A stretch of DNA of 61,735 bases from Mesohalobacter salilacus (GTDB lineage: Bacteria; Bacteroidota; Bacteroidia; Flavobacteriales; Flavobacteriaceae). Location: assembly GCA_003931895.1 (NCBI GenBank), contig RRZV01000003.1, positions 1 to 61,735 of the forward strand, given 5' to 3'. The first letter of the stretch is position 1; every line of letters begins with the position of its first letter. Below the pieces are notes generated by a model. It was not told the origin of the DNA. It saw nothing but the letters and a program-made list of their open reading frames with translations, and ran no database searches. This document shows, in pieces, positions 35,784 to 44,944 of this stretch. Both the position numbers and the translations under genes were made by a program.

Positions 35784-38225
35784 TTATTTTGTTTTAATAT
35801 TAAGGCTTGTAGTTTTTAGATTTGAAGCATTAATCGAAAGCTTCATTTCCCCACTATCTTCTGTAGACTCTACAATCACTACTAACTTTCCGTTAAACAA
35901 TTTCATGTTAGGTTTGTGAAACATATCGAGTGATGTTGGGTCGCCATTACAAACAGCACGGAATTTACCTTCACCACTAACAGAAAAATTTAGTTCATTA
36001 TTTGCTGTAGGACAGGGGATTCCATTCCTATCAACAACAGAAACTGTGATGAAAGCTAAATCTTCTCCGTTGGCTTTTAAAGTTTGTCGATCTGATTCTA
36101 ATACTATTTTATCAGGTTTTCCAGCAGTTTTAGTTACTTTTTCTGCTACGGGGTTGTCTTTTTTGTCATAAGCAACCACTTTTAAGGTTCCTGGTTGATA
36201 TTTAACATCCATCCACATTAATCTGTAACGGTGTTGAGGCGTGCTGTCGTTTTTTGTGCGAATACCTTGACTTTTACCATTAACAAAAAGCTCTGCACTA
36301 TCGTAACTTGTATATACAAATACAGGTGTAGTTTTTCCTTCACGTCCTTCCCAATTCCAATGTGGCAAAACGTGTAAGGTTTCTTCTTTAGTGTTCCAGC
36401 GGCTTCTATAAAGAAAATAACGATCTTTAGGTAAACCCGCTAAATCGTTAATCCCAAAATACGAACTTCTCGAAGGCCAAACTTCGTCGTAAGGAGTAGG
36501 TTCACCAAGATAATCGAAGCCAGTCCATACAAACTCACCAATTACCCAAGGTTTATCATCTTGTAAAATGAAGTCTTCGTCAGGCAAATTAGACCAACTA
36601 CAATATTCAAAATCATACGATGAAGATTGGTAATCTTCATATTGTTTCATACTAGCTTTTTCAACAGGAAACTTATAAACACCACGTGAACTGACTGTAG
36701 AAGCTGTTTCAGAACCTAATAGGAACCCTTGTGGAAATGTTTTATAAGCTACTTCGTAAAGATGTACACGATAATTTAATCCAGGTACATCTATTATAGC
36801 GCCAAATCCATTTTTCATAACAGCTTCAACTTGATCCATCCCAACAGTCACTGGTCTTGTGGGGTCTTCTCTGTGAAAAATGTCTTGTAGCCATTTAGCT
36901 CTCTTCACTCCTTTTTCGCCCCATTGGTCTGGTACTTCATTTCCAGAGCTCCACATGACAATTGATGGATGATTTCTAGTAGCTCTAACCAAATTAACAA
37001 CATCTTTTTCAGCATACTCGTCAAAATAAAGATTATATCCATTTTTGACTTTAGGTTTTTTCCACTCGTCAAAGCTTTCAGCTAAAAACATAAACCCCAT
37101 CTCATCAGCCAATTCTAGTATTTCAAAAGAGGGCATATTATGAGAACTTCTAATAGCGTTTGCGCCTAAGTCTTTTAAAATTTTTAAGCGTCTCTTGATT
37201 GCAGACTTGTTTACTGCTGCTCCTAAAGGTCCTAAATCATGATGTAAACAAACACCTTTAAACTTTGTAATTTTACCATTTAGTGTAAATCCAATTTCTG
37301 GATTAAAATTAATTTCTCGAATTCCAAATTTTGTTTCTTTTTGGTCGACTAAATCATTTCCTGAATAGAGTTCAATTAAAGCAGAGTAGAGGTATGGTTG
37401 ATCTGGGCTCCATAGATTTGGGTTTTCAATAGCAATGTTTTGGTCAAATTCATTTTTGAATAAAGTATTGGTTTTATTTGTTGAAACTAAATTCCCATCT
37501 CTATCAAAAATACGAGTTATAAGTTTTAGTTTGTGACCCTCAACTTTTGTTTTAATGTTGATTTTAGCAAAGTCTTTAGATACCTTAGGAGTTGTTATAA
37601 ATGTACCCCAATGTTTAAAGTGATTTTTGTTTTTTACAATTAAACTTACTTTTCGGTATAAACCTGCTCCTGGATACCATCGCGAAGACTTTGGTCTGTT
37701 ATTAAGCTTAACAACTAAGGTGTTGTTTTTTGCTTTGACCTTATCAGAAATATCAAAATAGAAATAAGCATAACCGTATTTCCATTCACCAATTTTTTCT
37801 CCATTCAAAAACACTTCCGGTTCACTCATAGCACCTTCAAATTGAAGGATTACTTTTTTTTCTTTAGTCAGATTTGGGAGTGAAAATGTATTTCTATACC
37901 ATCCTTCACCGATGTATGGTAACGCTCCTGTTCTACCAGTTTTTTCAGTAGCTTGAGTTTCCTTATTTTGGCTAATAGCAATGACTTGCTTGTCTATTTC
38001 TTTGTCAAAAGGACCATAAATTGCCCAGTCGTGAGGAACATTGACAGATTGCCATTCAGAATCATCAAAATTTGCTTGAATAGCTTCTGGGAATTTACCT
38101 TTTTGAAAAGTCCAACCTTTTTTTAAAGTGATGGTTTGTCGGATAGATTTTTTTGGTAAATGACTTTTGTCTTGGCAACCTATAAATAAAAATAGTACGG
38201 CTAATATTTGAATATTAAATTTCAT
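35784..38225 (-). CDS. GH2 beta-galactosidase lipoprotein
   Basis: An 813-residue glycoside hydrolase family 2 enzyme, a lipoprotein (FIGC, Cys17). Order: jelly-roll sugar-binding domain (residues 30-210, with VNVPHDWAIYGPFD), immunoglobulin-like domain, TIM barrel with KFKGVCLHHDLGPLGAA, acid/base Glu at about 430 in WSSGNEVPD and nucleophile Glu at about 505 in GSETAST, then C-terminal DUF4982/big-like domains. It hydrolyses terminal beta-galactose from the oligosaccharides released by the GH53 enzyme 3 bp upstream. The tail after the cysteine (QDKSHL) lacks the acidic surface signal, so it is likely periplasmic. Confidence 0.88.
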   Translation of the reverse strand: MKFNIQILAVLFLFIGCQDKSHLPKKSIRQTITLKKGWTFQKGKFPEAIQANFDDSEWQSVNVPHDWAIYGPFDKEIDKQVIAISQNKETQATEKTGRTGALPYIGEGWYRNTFSLPNLTKEKKVILQFEGAMSEPEVFLNGEKIGEWKYGYAYFYFDISDKVKAKNNTLVVKLNNRPKSSRWYPGAGLYRKVSLIVKNKNHFKHWGTFITTPKVSKDFAKINIKTKVEGHKLKLITRIFDRDGNLVSTNKTNTLFKNEFDQNIAIENPNLWSPDQPYLYSALIELYSGNDLVDQKETKFGIREINFNPEIGFTLNGKITKFKGVCLHHDLGPLGAAVNKSAIKRRLKILKDLGANAIRSSHNMPSFEILELADEMGFMFLAESFDEWKKPKVKNGYNLYFDEYAEKDVVNLVRATRNHPSIVMWSSGNEVPDQWGEKGVKRAKWLQDIFHREDPTRPVTVGMDQVEAVMKNGFGAIIDVPGLNYRVHLYEVAYKTFPQGFLLGSETASTVSSRGVYKFPVEKASMKQYEDYQSSSYDFEYCSWSNLPDEDFILQDDKPWVIGEFVWTGFDYLGEPTPYDEVWPSRSSYFGINDLAGLPKDRYFLYRSRWNTKEETLHVLPHWNWEGREGKTTPVFVYTSYDSAELFVNGKSQGIRTKNDSTPQHRYRLMWMDVKYQPGTLKVVAYDKKDNPVAEKVTKTAGKPDKIVLESDRQTLKANGEDLAFITVSVVDRNGIPCPTANNELNFSVSGEGKFRAVCNGDPTSLDMFHKPNMKLFNGKLVVIVESTEDSGEMKLSINASNLKTTSLNIKTK

Positions 38226-38228
38226 AAT

Positions 38229-39392
38229 CTATTCAGTAAACTTTAAGCTATAAAATTGCATTCCGATATTAGCGTTACCATTATGGTCAAAAAGAGCAGC
38301 GTTATCCCAATGTGAACCTTGAGCCCAGAGCGTTGAGCAATTAGTTGAAACCCATGCAGGTTCCCAATAAATAACCCCTTCGCCGCCAGAATTATATATA
38401 ATTTGACTTAACTCTGTCATGTAATCTAATTGACCTTGCTGAGTAGCGGGAATATTGTTGACTAAGGCGTCAGATCCTAAGATGTTATTAGCTGTATCAT
38501 TATTTTCTAAGGTAAAAGGGTAAGCAGTTTCTACAACCATTAGTCTTTTGTTGTATGTATTTATGAGCGAAGAAAAAGCATTTCCAACTTCATTAAGATT
38601 AAAATCAGACCAAAGTGGATAATAGGATAAACCTATCCAATCAAAATCTGTAACACCATTATTAGTTGCTTGCTCAAACCACCATAAACCATTTTCAGGT
38701 TGAGCAATGTGAAGCATAACTTCTACGTTTGTATTCTGCTGATTTGAAAAATCTCTTACGGCTTGAATACCTTTATTAATTAATGTAGAGTTTCGTTCCC
38801 AGTCTATTGGCCATTCAAGTTCCCCGTCTTGTAAAATCATAGGATTAATTTCATTACCAACCTGAACGATATCTGGGGTAAGATTTTCATTAGAAAGCTC
38901 AACTAAGGTGTTAAAAGTATAGTCGTATAATAGTTGACCAAGTGTTTCTGTATCATTAATATGTTCTATCCAAGCATGAGGAATTTGTTGTTGTTCAGGA
39001 TCCGTCCAAGTATCTGAATAATGAAAGTCTAAAAGAATTTCAAAACCCTCGTCTTTAGCACGTTGTATAGCAAGTTTTACATCATTTAAATTTGAATAGT
39101 TAGTCCAATCAGGGTTATGCCAAAGTCTAAATCTTGCAAGATTAGTACCAGCTTCATTAAAAATTTCATAAGGATCTTTTTGAACACCATTAGCATCTTT
39201 GTAGATGGCACCACAGTCTTCCATTTCGTTGACATAAGATAAATCGGCGCCTTTATAAAAATTTGTTTCTTCTACTGGAGTAGGATTAGAATCATTAGTA
39301 TTTTCATTCTCTGAAGAGCTATTTGATGAACAAGAAACCAATACAAAAGAACCCATTAAATACATTGAGATATTTTTGAAAAAAGTATACAT
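38229..39392 (-). CDS. GH53 endo-beta-1,4-galactanase lipoprotein
   Basis: A 387-residue lipoprotein (LVSC, Cys21, then a Ser/Asn/Glu-rich linker) with a complete GH53 TIM barrel: KGADLSYVNEMEDCG start, LARFRLWHNP, LLDFHYSDTWTDP, acid/base Glu181 in QVGNEIN and nucleophile Glu288 in VVETAYPF. It cuts beta-1,4-galactan side chains, as in pectic arabinogalactan, into galacto-oligosaccharides. Co-transcribed with the GH2 gene (3 bp apart); its promoter carries the GntR-type site at 39445-39463. Confidence 0.93.
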   Translation of the reverse strand: MYTFFKNISMYLMGSFVLVSCSSNSSSENENTNDSNPTPVEETNFYKGADLSYVNEMEDCGAIYKDANGVQKDPYEIFNEAGTNLARFRLWHNPDWTNYSNLNDVKLAIQRAKDEGFEILLDFHYSDTWTDPEQQQIPHAWIEHINDTETLGQLLYDYTFNTLVELSNENLTPDIVQVGNEINPMILQDGELEWPIDWERNSTLINKGIQAVRDFSNQQNTNVEVMLHIAQPENGLWWFEQATNNGVTDFDWIGLSYYPLWSDFNLNEVGNAFSSLINTYNKRLMVVETAYPFTLENNDTANNILGSDALVNNIPATQQGQLDYMTELSQIIYNSGGEGVIYWEPAWVSTNCSTLWAQGSHWDNAALFDHNGNANIGMQFYSLKFTE

Positions 39393-39420
39393 TTTGTCTA
39401 TAAATTAAACATTTAGTAAA

Positions 39421-39463
39421 CAAATATAATTATAATATTTAAACCCTACAAGTACCTACCAGT
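39421..39463 (-). promoter_or_regulatory. GH53-GH2 promoter with GntR-type site
   Basis: On the minus strand TTG (39449-39451), 20 bases, TATATTTG (39421-39428). The -33 element lies inside a 19-base sequence ACTGGTAGGTACTTGTAGG (39445-39463) that matches the gntR promoter region at 16 of 19 positions. Binding there would block polymerase, so the GntR-family protein probably represses these two genes until galactose or a derivative is present. Confidence 0.65.
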
Positions 39464-39529
39464 ATTTATAATTATTAAGATACAATTGAAAATTCATAGA
39501 ATATTAAAAATAAAATTATTTAGAGGAAA

Positions 39530-41182
39530 TTAACTCCAAAACATCGCATACAACACGGTCAACAAAATCATGATGGCAAATGCCCCAATATTGAATAGCG
39601 GAGACGTTTTAAACATTTGATTGTTAATCGGAATGCCTTTTTCATCATCTTGACCTTTGTGTTGAATATAACTTACAATACCAATAATAAGCAGAGTTAG
39701 TAATAAAGTATAACCCATCTGGTCTAAAAATGGCACATCTACAAAAAGAGCGTTTGAAGACCAGCCTTTAGGAGCAACTTTAAAATACATAGCAATGGGT
39801 ATAGAGCTCAAAACACCTACAATGGCACCTTTATTTGTTGTTTTTTTCCAGAATAAACCTAAGAGAAAAACCGCTAAAATTCCTGGACTAACAACACCCG
39901 AATATTCTTGAATAAATTGAAAAGCCTGATCTATACCGCTTAAAAATGGAGCGACCAAACAAGCAATAACCAAAGCAATTCCTCCAGATAAACGGCCAAC
40001 ATTTACAGTGGCTTTATCAGTAGCGTTTTTATTGATATAAGGCTTATAAATATCCATAGTAAAAATTGTTGAAGTTGAGTTTAACATGGAAGCTAATGAA
40101 GACACAATAGCTGCAGAAAGCGCCGCAAAAGCTAAACCTTTTAGACCTACTGGTAAAAGTTGAAGTAACCAAGGATAAGCTTTATCGGCTTCGCTAACAG
40201 TTGGTAAATTTTTCTGCCCTATTTCGCCTAAGCTTGCTAATAATTCAGGATCATTAACGATGACATAAGCTGCAATACCAGGAATAACAACAATTAAAGG
40301 AATAATCATTTTTAAAAAAGCGGCAAAAAGAATCCCTTTTTGAGACTCTTTTAGTGATTTAGCTGCGAGCGTTCTTTGAATAATATATTGATTAAAACCC
40401 CAATAGTAAAGATTAGCCACCCATAAACCACCAACCAAGACTCCTATACCTGGTAAATTACTATACTCAGGATTAGATTTATCTAAAATCATTTCAAAGC
40501 GTTCTGGAACTCTGTCGTATATCACTTGAAGACCTTCTAAAACACCTTCTCCGCCAGAAACTGTGTTCAAAGCCAAATAGGTCGTCACGACACCACCTAA
40601 AACTAAAAATACCACTTGAATAACATCTGTCCATGCCACTGCGGAAAGGCCTCCGTATAAAGAATACGCGGCTGAAAAAAGTGCAAGGCCTATGATACCA
40701 TAAAGCATAGGAACACCAATAATAGTTTCTAATGCTAAAGCTCCAAGATACAAGACCGTTGTTAAGTTTACAAATACATATAAGGCAATCCAAAATACGG
40801 CTAAAATGGTTTTTAAATTTGTAGAATAGCGTTTCTCTACAAATTCAGGAATGGTATATAATCCTTTTTTGATGAAAATAGGAAGGAAATATTTACCGAC
40901 AATAATCAAAGTTAAGGCAGCCATCCATTCATAAGAGGCAATGGCTAAACCCGAGGCAAAACCAGAACCCGACATGCCAATAAATTGTTCTGCTGAAATA
41001 TTAGCAGCAATCAAAGACGCCCCAATAGCCCACCATGGCAAAGATTTACTTGCCAAAAAATAATCTTCTGCATTTTTTTGATGACCTTTTTTGTCTCGAG
41101 AGACCCAAAGCCCAATGCCAAGAATCATAATCGCATAGCCTATAAAAATTATATAATCTAAAAGTTCAAAGTTGGTTGACAT
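39530..41182 (-). CDS. Sodium/sugar symporter (SSS family, SglT-like)
   Basis: A 550-residue inner-membrane transporter of the solute:sodium symporter family with about 14 helices. Family motifs: EDYFLASKSLPWWAIGASLIAANISAEQFIGMSGSG at the N-terminus, YGGLSAVAWTDVIQ and the SSLASMLNSTSTIFTMDIY block. The relation to SglT-type Na+/galactose or glucose carriers and its place between galT and GH53 suggest import of galactose. It is 18 bp after galT. Confidence 0.92.
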   Translation of the reverse strand: MSTNFELLDYIIFIGYAIMILGIGLWVSRDKKGHQKNAEDYFLASKSLPWWAIGASLIAANISAEQFIGMSGSGFASGLAIASYEWMAALTLIIVGKYFLPIFIKKGLYTIPEFVEKRYSTNLKTILAVFWIALYVFVNLTTVLYLGALALETIIGVPMLYGIIGLALFSAAYSLYGGLSAVAWTDVIQVVFLVLGGVVTTYLALNTVSGGEGVLEGLQVIYDRVPERFEMILDKSNPEYSNLPGIGVLVGGLWVANLYYWGFNQYIIQRTLAAKSLKESQKGILFAAFLKMIIPLIVVIPGIAAYVIVNDPELLASLGEIGQKNLPTVSEADKAYPWLLQLLPVGLKGLAFAALSAAIVSSLASMLNSTSTIFTMDIYKPYINKNATDKATVNVGRLSGGIALVIACLVAPFLSGIDQAFQFIQEYSGVVSPGILAVFLLGLFWKKTTNKGAIVGVLSSIPIAMYFKVAPKGWSSNALFVDVPFLDQMGYTLLLTLLIIGIVSYIQHKGQDDEKGIPINNQMFKTSPLFNIGAFAIMILLTVLYAMFWS

Positions 41183-41200
41183 AGTTTTGTGGTTTGATGT

Positions 41201-42238
41201 TTATTGTTGAGTGAAATGTTTAAGGCTTAAACTTTTCAGTCTATCTGCGGCTTGTTCGGCTGTAATGTCACGTTGCGGATTGGCAAACATCTCATAGCCA
41301 ACCATGAATTTCTTAACTGTAGCCGATCGCAATAATGGCGGATAAAACGACATGTGAAAATGCCATTCAGGATGTTCTGTGTCTGTTGGGCTCTGATGAA
41401 TACCAGAAGAGTAGGGGAATGAGGTCTCAAAAAGGTTATCGTATTTTGTTGTTAATCCTTTAATAATTTTAGCAAAAGCTAACTGTTCTTCTTCATTTAA
41501 CTGATTGATGTGTTCATTATGTTTAATGGGCACTATCATGGTTTCAAATGGCCAAACTGCCCAATACGGGACCAAAGCCACAAAGTGTTTATTTTTTAAA
41601 ATAATTCTTTCATCCAATTCAAGTTCTTGTTGAATATATTCTGAAAGCAAACTTTTTTTGTTTTTATCCCAATAGGTTTTTTGTTCTTTTTGCTTTTTTA
41701 AAACCACTTCTGGAATAGAACGTTGTGCCCAAATCTGTCCATGTGGATGAGGATTACTACATCCCATGATATCGCCCTTGTTTTCAAAAATCTGCACATG
41801 ACCAATATCTGGTTTTTCACCGAGGCTTTTATATTCTTTTTGCCAAAGTTTGATGACCTCGTGAATTTCATTGATAGACATCAAAGGCAAGGTCAATGCA
41901 TGGTCTGGTGAAAAGCAAACCACACGACAAATACCAGATTCTGCTTTTGCTTTTAATAAACCTTCATTAAATTCAGCTTTTCCTGTATCTTCCAAAAGTG
42001 CAGAAAAATCATTTTTAAAGCTGTAAGTGCCTTTGTAATTTGGATTTTTATCACCGCTTGCTCTAGTATTACCAGGACATAAATAGCAATTGGCATCGTA
42101 TGTTTCTTTTTGCATAGACATGGATTTGTCTGTTTTGCCTTGCCATGGTCTTTTGGTGCGATGTGGAGAAACCAAAACCCATTCTCCTGTTAAAATATTG
42201 TAACGTTTGTGTGGATTAGTGTTGAAGTCGGTTTGCAT
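41201..42238 (-). CDS. galT: Galactose-1-phosphate uridylyltransferase
   Basis: A 345-residue GalT of the Leloir pathway, exchanging UDP-glucose and galactose-1-phosphate. The zinc cysteines (CYLCPGNTRASG) and the active-site NPHPHGQIW (His164, nucleophile His166) are present. The reading frame is open for 34 more codons upstream, but MQTDFNTNPHKRYNILTGEWVLV at 42238 fits the family; the longer version would run into galK. Start is 1 bp after the galK stop, so the two are translationally linked. No galE or galM is in the window. Confidence 0.95.
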   Translation of the reverse strand: MQTDFNTNPHKRYNILTGEWVLVSPHRTKRPWQGKTDKSMSMQKETYDANCYLCPGNTRASGDKNPNYKGTYSFKNDFSALLEDTGKAEFNEGLLKAKAESGICRVVCFSPDHALTLPLMSINEIHEVIKLWQKEYKSLGEKPDIGHVQIFENKGDIMGCSNPHPHGQIWAQRSIPEVVLKKQKEQKTYWDKNKKSLLSEYIQQELELDERIILKNKHFVALVPYWAVWPFETMIVPIKHNEHINQLNEEEQLAFAKIIKGLTTKYDNLFETSFPYSSGIHQSPTDTEHPEWHFHMSFYPPLLRSATVKKFMVGYEMFANPQRDITAEQAADRLKSLSLKHFTQQ

Positions 42239-42239
42239 A

Positions 42240-43364
42240 TTATATGGTTTTTGTGCCATCGCCGATGGTGGTTTGTATTGAGGTAAGTTGAATATCAAAT
42301 TGTTCTTCATAAGCAGCAGATAGATTTTGAACAAAATCATCTACTTCATTTTTATGCACAAGATTAATCGTGCAACCGCCAAAACCACCACCCATCATTC
42401 TAGAACCGAGAACATAATCTAAATCTTTGGTAGATTTTACTAAAAAGTCTAATTCTTTACAACTGACTTCATACAAGTGTTGTAACCCTTCATGAGATTT
42501 ATACATACATTTTCCAAAGGCTTCTAAATCTTGATGTTGTAAATGCTTCACAGCTTTTAAAGTTCTCTTATTTTCCTGAGCAACATAAAGGGCGCGATTG
42601 TAAATTTTTTCTGGTAAAATAGATTTGAAAGTATTGACTATTTTTACAGGAATATTAGCCAAATCTTTGTATTCGGGATACTTTTTTTGAATGGCTTCCA
42701 AGGCGGTATCGCATTCATCTCTTCGGATGTTGTATTCACTACTTGCCAAATTATGGGAAACATTGGTATTGAGTAAAACGATGATATAGGGGTCAAATTT
42801 GGCTTGTATTAATTTAAAATCTAAAGTATCGCAATTCAGTAAAATTAAATGATCTGTTTGTCCTTTAACCACGGCAAATTGATCCATGATACCACATTTT
42901 GTTCCGACAAAGGTATGTTCGGCATCGCGAGATAAGGTAATGATTTCCATATCGGTTAACTTCAGATCAAATAATGCACTTACGCCTTTGGCTATGCCAC
43001 ATTCTAAAGCCGCCGAAGAACTAATTCCAGAGCCTAAGGGTAAATTACTTTCTATGATGCAATCAAAACCCTGAAGGCTGTTGGGTTTTAAAACATCGAT
43101 ATGATAAAGCACACCCAAAACAAAATTTTGCCATTCAACTTGACTCCTTTTGATATGTTTTAAATCAATTTGAAAACTACTCTTAAAATTAGCAGAGTAA
43201 ATTTGGCAGTTTTGGGTATTGTTTTTTTTGAATTTTAAAGTGATTTTCTTATTAATAGCAGCAGGTAAAACGTGACCTCCGTTGTAGTCTATATGTTCAC
43301 CGATAAGATTAATCCTACCTGGTGATTCGATAACGATTTCGCTCTTAAAATTATTAGTATACAA
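42240..43364 (-). CDS. galK: Galactokinase
   Basis: A 374-residue GHMP-family galactokinase that phosphorylates galactose at C1. The galactokinase signature GRINLIGEHIDYNGGHVLP, the ATP-binding LPLGSGISSSAALE and the C-terminal GSRMMGGGFGGCTINLV are all present. It is first in galK-galT-symporter. No clean promoter was found in the 219-bp gap from gntR, and read-through from gntR is possible. That gap contains only a doubtful 26-codon ORF (43398-43478, minus strand). Confidence 0.97.
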   Translation of the reverse strand: MYTNNFKSEIVIESPGRINLIGEHIDYNGGHVLPAAINKKITLKFKKNNTQNCQIYSANFKSSFQIDLKHIKRSQVEWQNFVLGVLYHIDVLKPNSLQGFDCIIESNLPLGSGISSSAALECGIAKGVSALFDLKLTDMEIITLSRDAEHTFVGTKCGIMDQFAVVKGQTDHLILLNCDTLDFKLIQAKFDPYIIVLLNTNVSHNLASSEYNIRRDECDTALEAIQKKYPEYKDLANIPVKIVNTFKSILPEKIYNRALYVAQENKRTLKAVKHLQHQDLEAFGKCMYKSHEGLQHLYEVSCKELDFLVKSTKDLDYVLGSRMMGGGFGGCTINLVHKNEVDDFVQNLSAAYEEQFDIQLTSIQTTIGDGTKTI

Positions 43365-43583
43365 TATAATCGGTTTTTAAAATTTATAAGTTATTGTTCA
43401 ATTTTCAGCTTTTTCATTTCTAAGAGTTAAAAAATGAATGTTCTTGTTAAAATTAAAATCATCCGTAATGCTAGTCATAGATTAAATTATCAAGCAATTT
43501 TTGTAAAACATAAAAATAAAATTCCTTGTTGTGGATCTTTGTTTGTTAGCTGCACTTTGACACAACAAATTAATATGTAAACG

Positions 43584-44582
43584 TTAAACTGATTTTCTGA
43601 TATTTATTCTACTTTCATTTTCTATTTGTTCTTGGGATTGATTCATAACCATATTAGCTAATTGTTCTCCCATACTTTTGAAATCTGTTGAAATTGTAGT
43701 GATGCCGTCAATGATGACTTCTTTTAATAAGGATTCGTTGTAAGAAATCAACCCCACATCATTAATCAACTTAAAGTTCTTCTCCTTCATTCCTTTTATA
43801 AACTGAATGAGGTGTGTGTCTTCTAAAACCAAGTAAGCTGTACCTTTTTCAGGATCCTCTTTGCTTAATTCTTCACTAATTTGATAGGATATGTTTTGTG
43901 ATTTATTGAAATTTATAAAACCGTTAAGTATTCCTTTAGGTTGTTTTTTTGAACTAAAAATAAGTTTAAAATTGTTGTAATTCAGCAATTTATCCTTAAT
44001 TTTTGACAACCCATTAAACACATCTTTTTCAAAATTTTGATAAACGGCTGGATAAGTATTGAGTTGCTTGTGCAGTTGATCTAAAATAAATACTTTATCC
44101 TTCTGAATTAGGGAAATATCATCATTGATATCCTTGAGGTTGGCGGGCATAATAACGTAAAACGTATAATTACCAACATTTTCACTAATAATTTGATGAA
44201 AAACTTTAGGATTGAAATGATGAAAATAAATGTCAACTTTTATATTGTCATCTAAATTATCTAAAAACGCATTATATAAATCTTCTTTAAATGCATTAAG
44301 TTCATCAAAAAGCAAAAGAATTTTTTGAGAAATAGCAACATCTTCACTAGATATATAATACCCTTTACCAACTACAGAATGTATTATTCCTCGCGTTTTT
44401 AACTCATTAAAAGCCATTAAAACAGTATCTCTAGATACATTATGTTTTTTTTTAATGACATTTAATGATGGTAATTGATTCCCTTTTTTTAAGTGTCCTT
44501 TTAAAATAGCGTGCTCTAAAGAATTTACTATTTGTTTATATTTAGGAACACTAATATTTTTATTAATTTTTACTAAATTCAT
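43584..44582 (-). CDS. GntR-family repressor with periplasmic-binding-like domain
   Basis: A 332-residue regulator. The N-terminal winged helix-turn-helix (residues 10-75, VPKYKQIVNSLEHAILKGHLKKGNQLPSLNVIKKKHNVSRDTVLMAFNEL) is of the GntR type, and the rest (about 85-332) resembles a LacI-type ligand-binding domain, as in AraR-like regulators. It lies at the head of the galK-galT-symporter-GH53-GH2 set and shares a DNA site with the GH53 promoter, so it is probably a galactose-responsive repressor. It has its own promoter with a palindrome over the -33 element. Confidence 0.85.
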   Translation of the reverse strand: MNLVKINKNISVPKYKQIVNSLEHAILKGHLKKGNQLPSLNVIKKKHNVSRDTVLMAFNELKTRGIIHSVVGKGYYISSEDVAISQKILLLFDELNAFKEDLYNAFLDNLDDNIKVDIYFHHFNPKVFHQIISENVGNYTFYVIMPANLKDINDDISLIQKDKVFILDQLHKQLNTYPAVYQNFEKDVFNGLSKIKDKLLNYNNFKLIFSSKKQPKGILNGFINFNKSQNISYQISEELSKEDPEKGTAYLVLEDTHLIQFIKGMKEKNFKLINDVGLISYNESLLKEVIIDGITTISTDFKSMGEQLANMVMNQSQEQIENESRINIRKSV

Positions 44583-44586
44583 AAAA

Positions 44587-44635
44587 CAAATATAGAATAT
44601 TTTAATTTAAAAACAAACTGGTTTGTACTAGTAGG
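44587..44635 (-). promoter_or_regulatory. gntR promoter and operator
   Basis: On the minus strand TTG (44614-44616), exactly 19 bases, TATATTTG (44587-44594). The -33 element is covered by the palindrome ACAAAC-TG-GTTTGT (44613-44626), overlapping the 19-base sequence ACTGGTTTGTACTAGTAGG (44617-44635) shared with the GH53 promoter. Autorepression is the simple reading. Confidence 0.65.
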
Positions 44636-44797
44636 AAATTTAATATAATTTATCAACAATATTCTAAAGGTAAATTATTGTATATATGTAAAGCAATCGC
44701 ATTGTGTTATTAATCAGTTTAATAAATGCTGAAATTTATGTTTTGAGCCATTTTGGGATTTAATTTTATGTAATTAAAATTAATGCATTAAATATAG

Positions 44798-44829
44798 TTG
44801 TAATATATTTAAAGTTCTAAATAATTTTG
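44798..44829 (+). promoter_or_regulatory. Candidate lacI promoter in the gntR-lacI gap
   Basis: TTG at 44798-44800, 21 bases, TAATTTTG at 44822-44829. The leader would be about 110 bases. The whole 362-bp gap (44583-44944) between the divergent gntR and lacI genes is very AT-rich and holds no gene; beyond the two promoters and the gntR operator I see nothing. Confidence 0.45.
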
Positions 44830-44944
44830 TTTGTCTCAAAATGCCAACAAATTAAAAACTAATTTACTTAAGATAAACCAATACTCATTTTATTTATTTT
44901 ATCTTTAAAACATATTTCGAATTAGTTCCCAATATCCAATCAAA

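Noticed and set aside
43398-43478. 26-codon ORF on the minus strand upstream of galK
   Set aside because: Too short, no ribosome binding site or family resemblance; could be a leader peptide, but nothing supports this.
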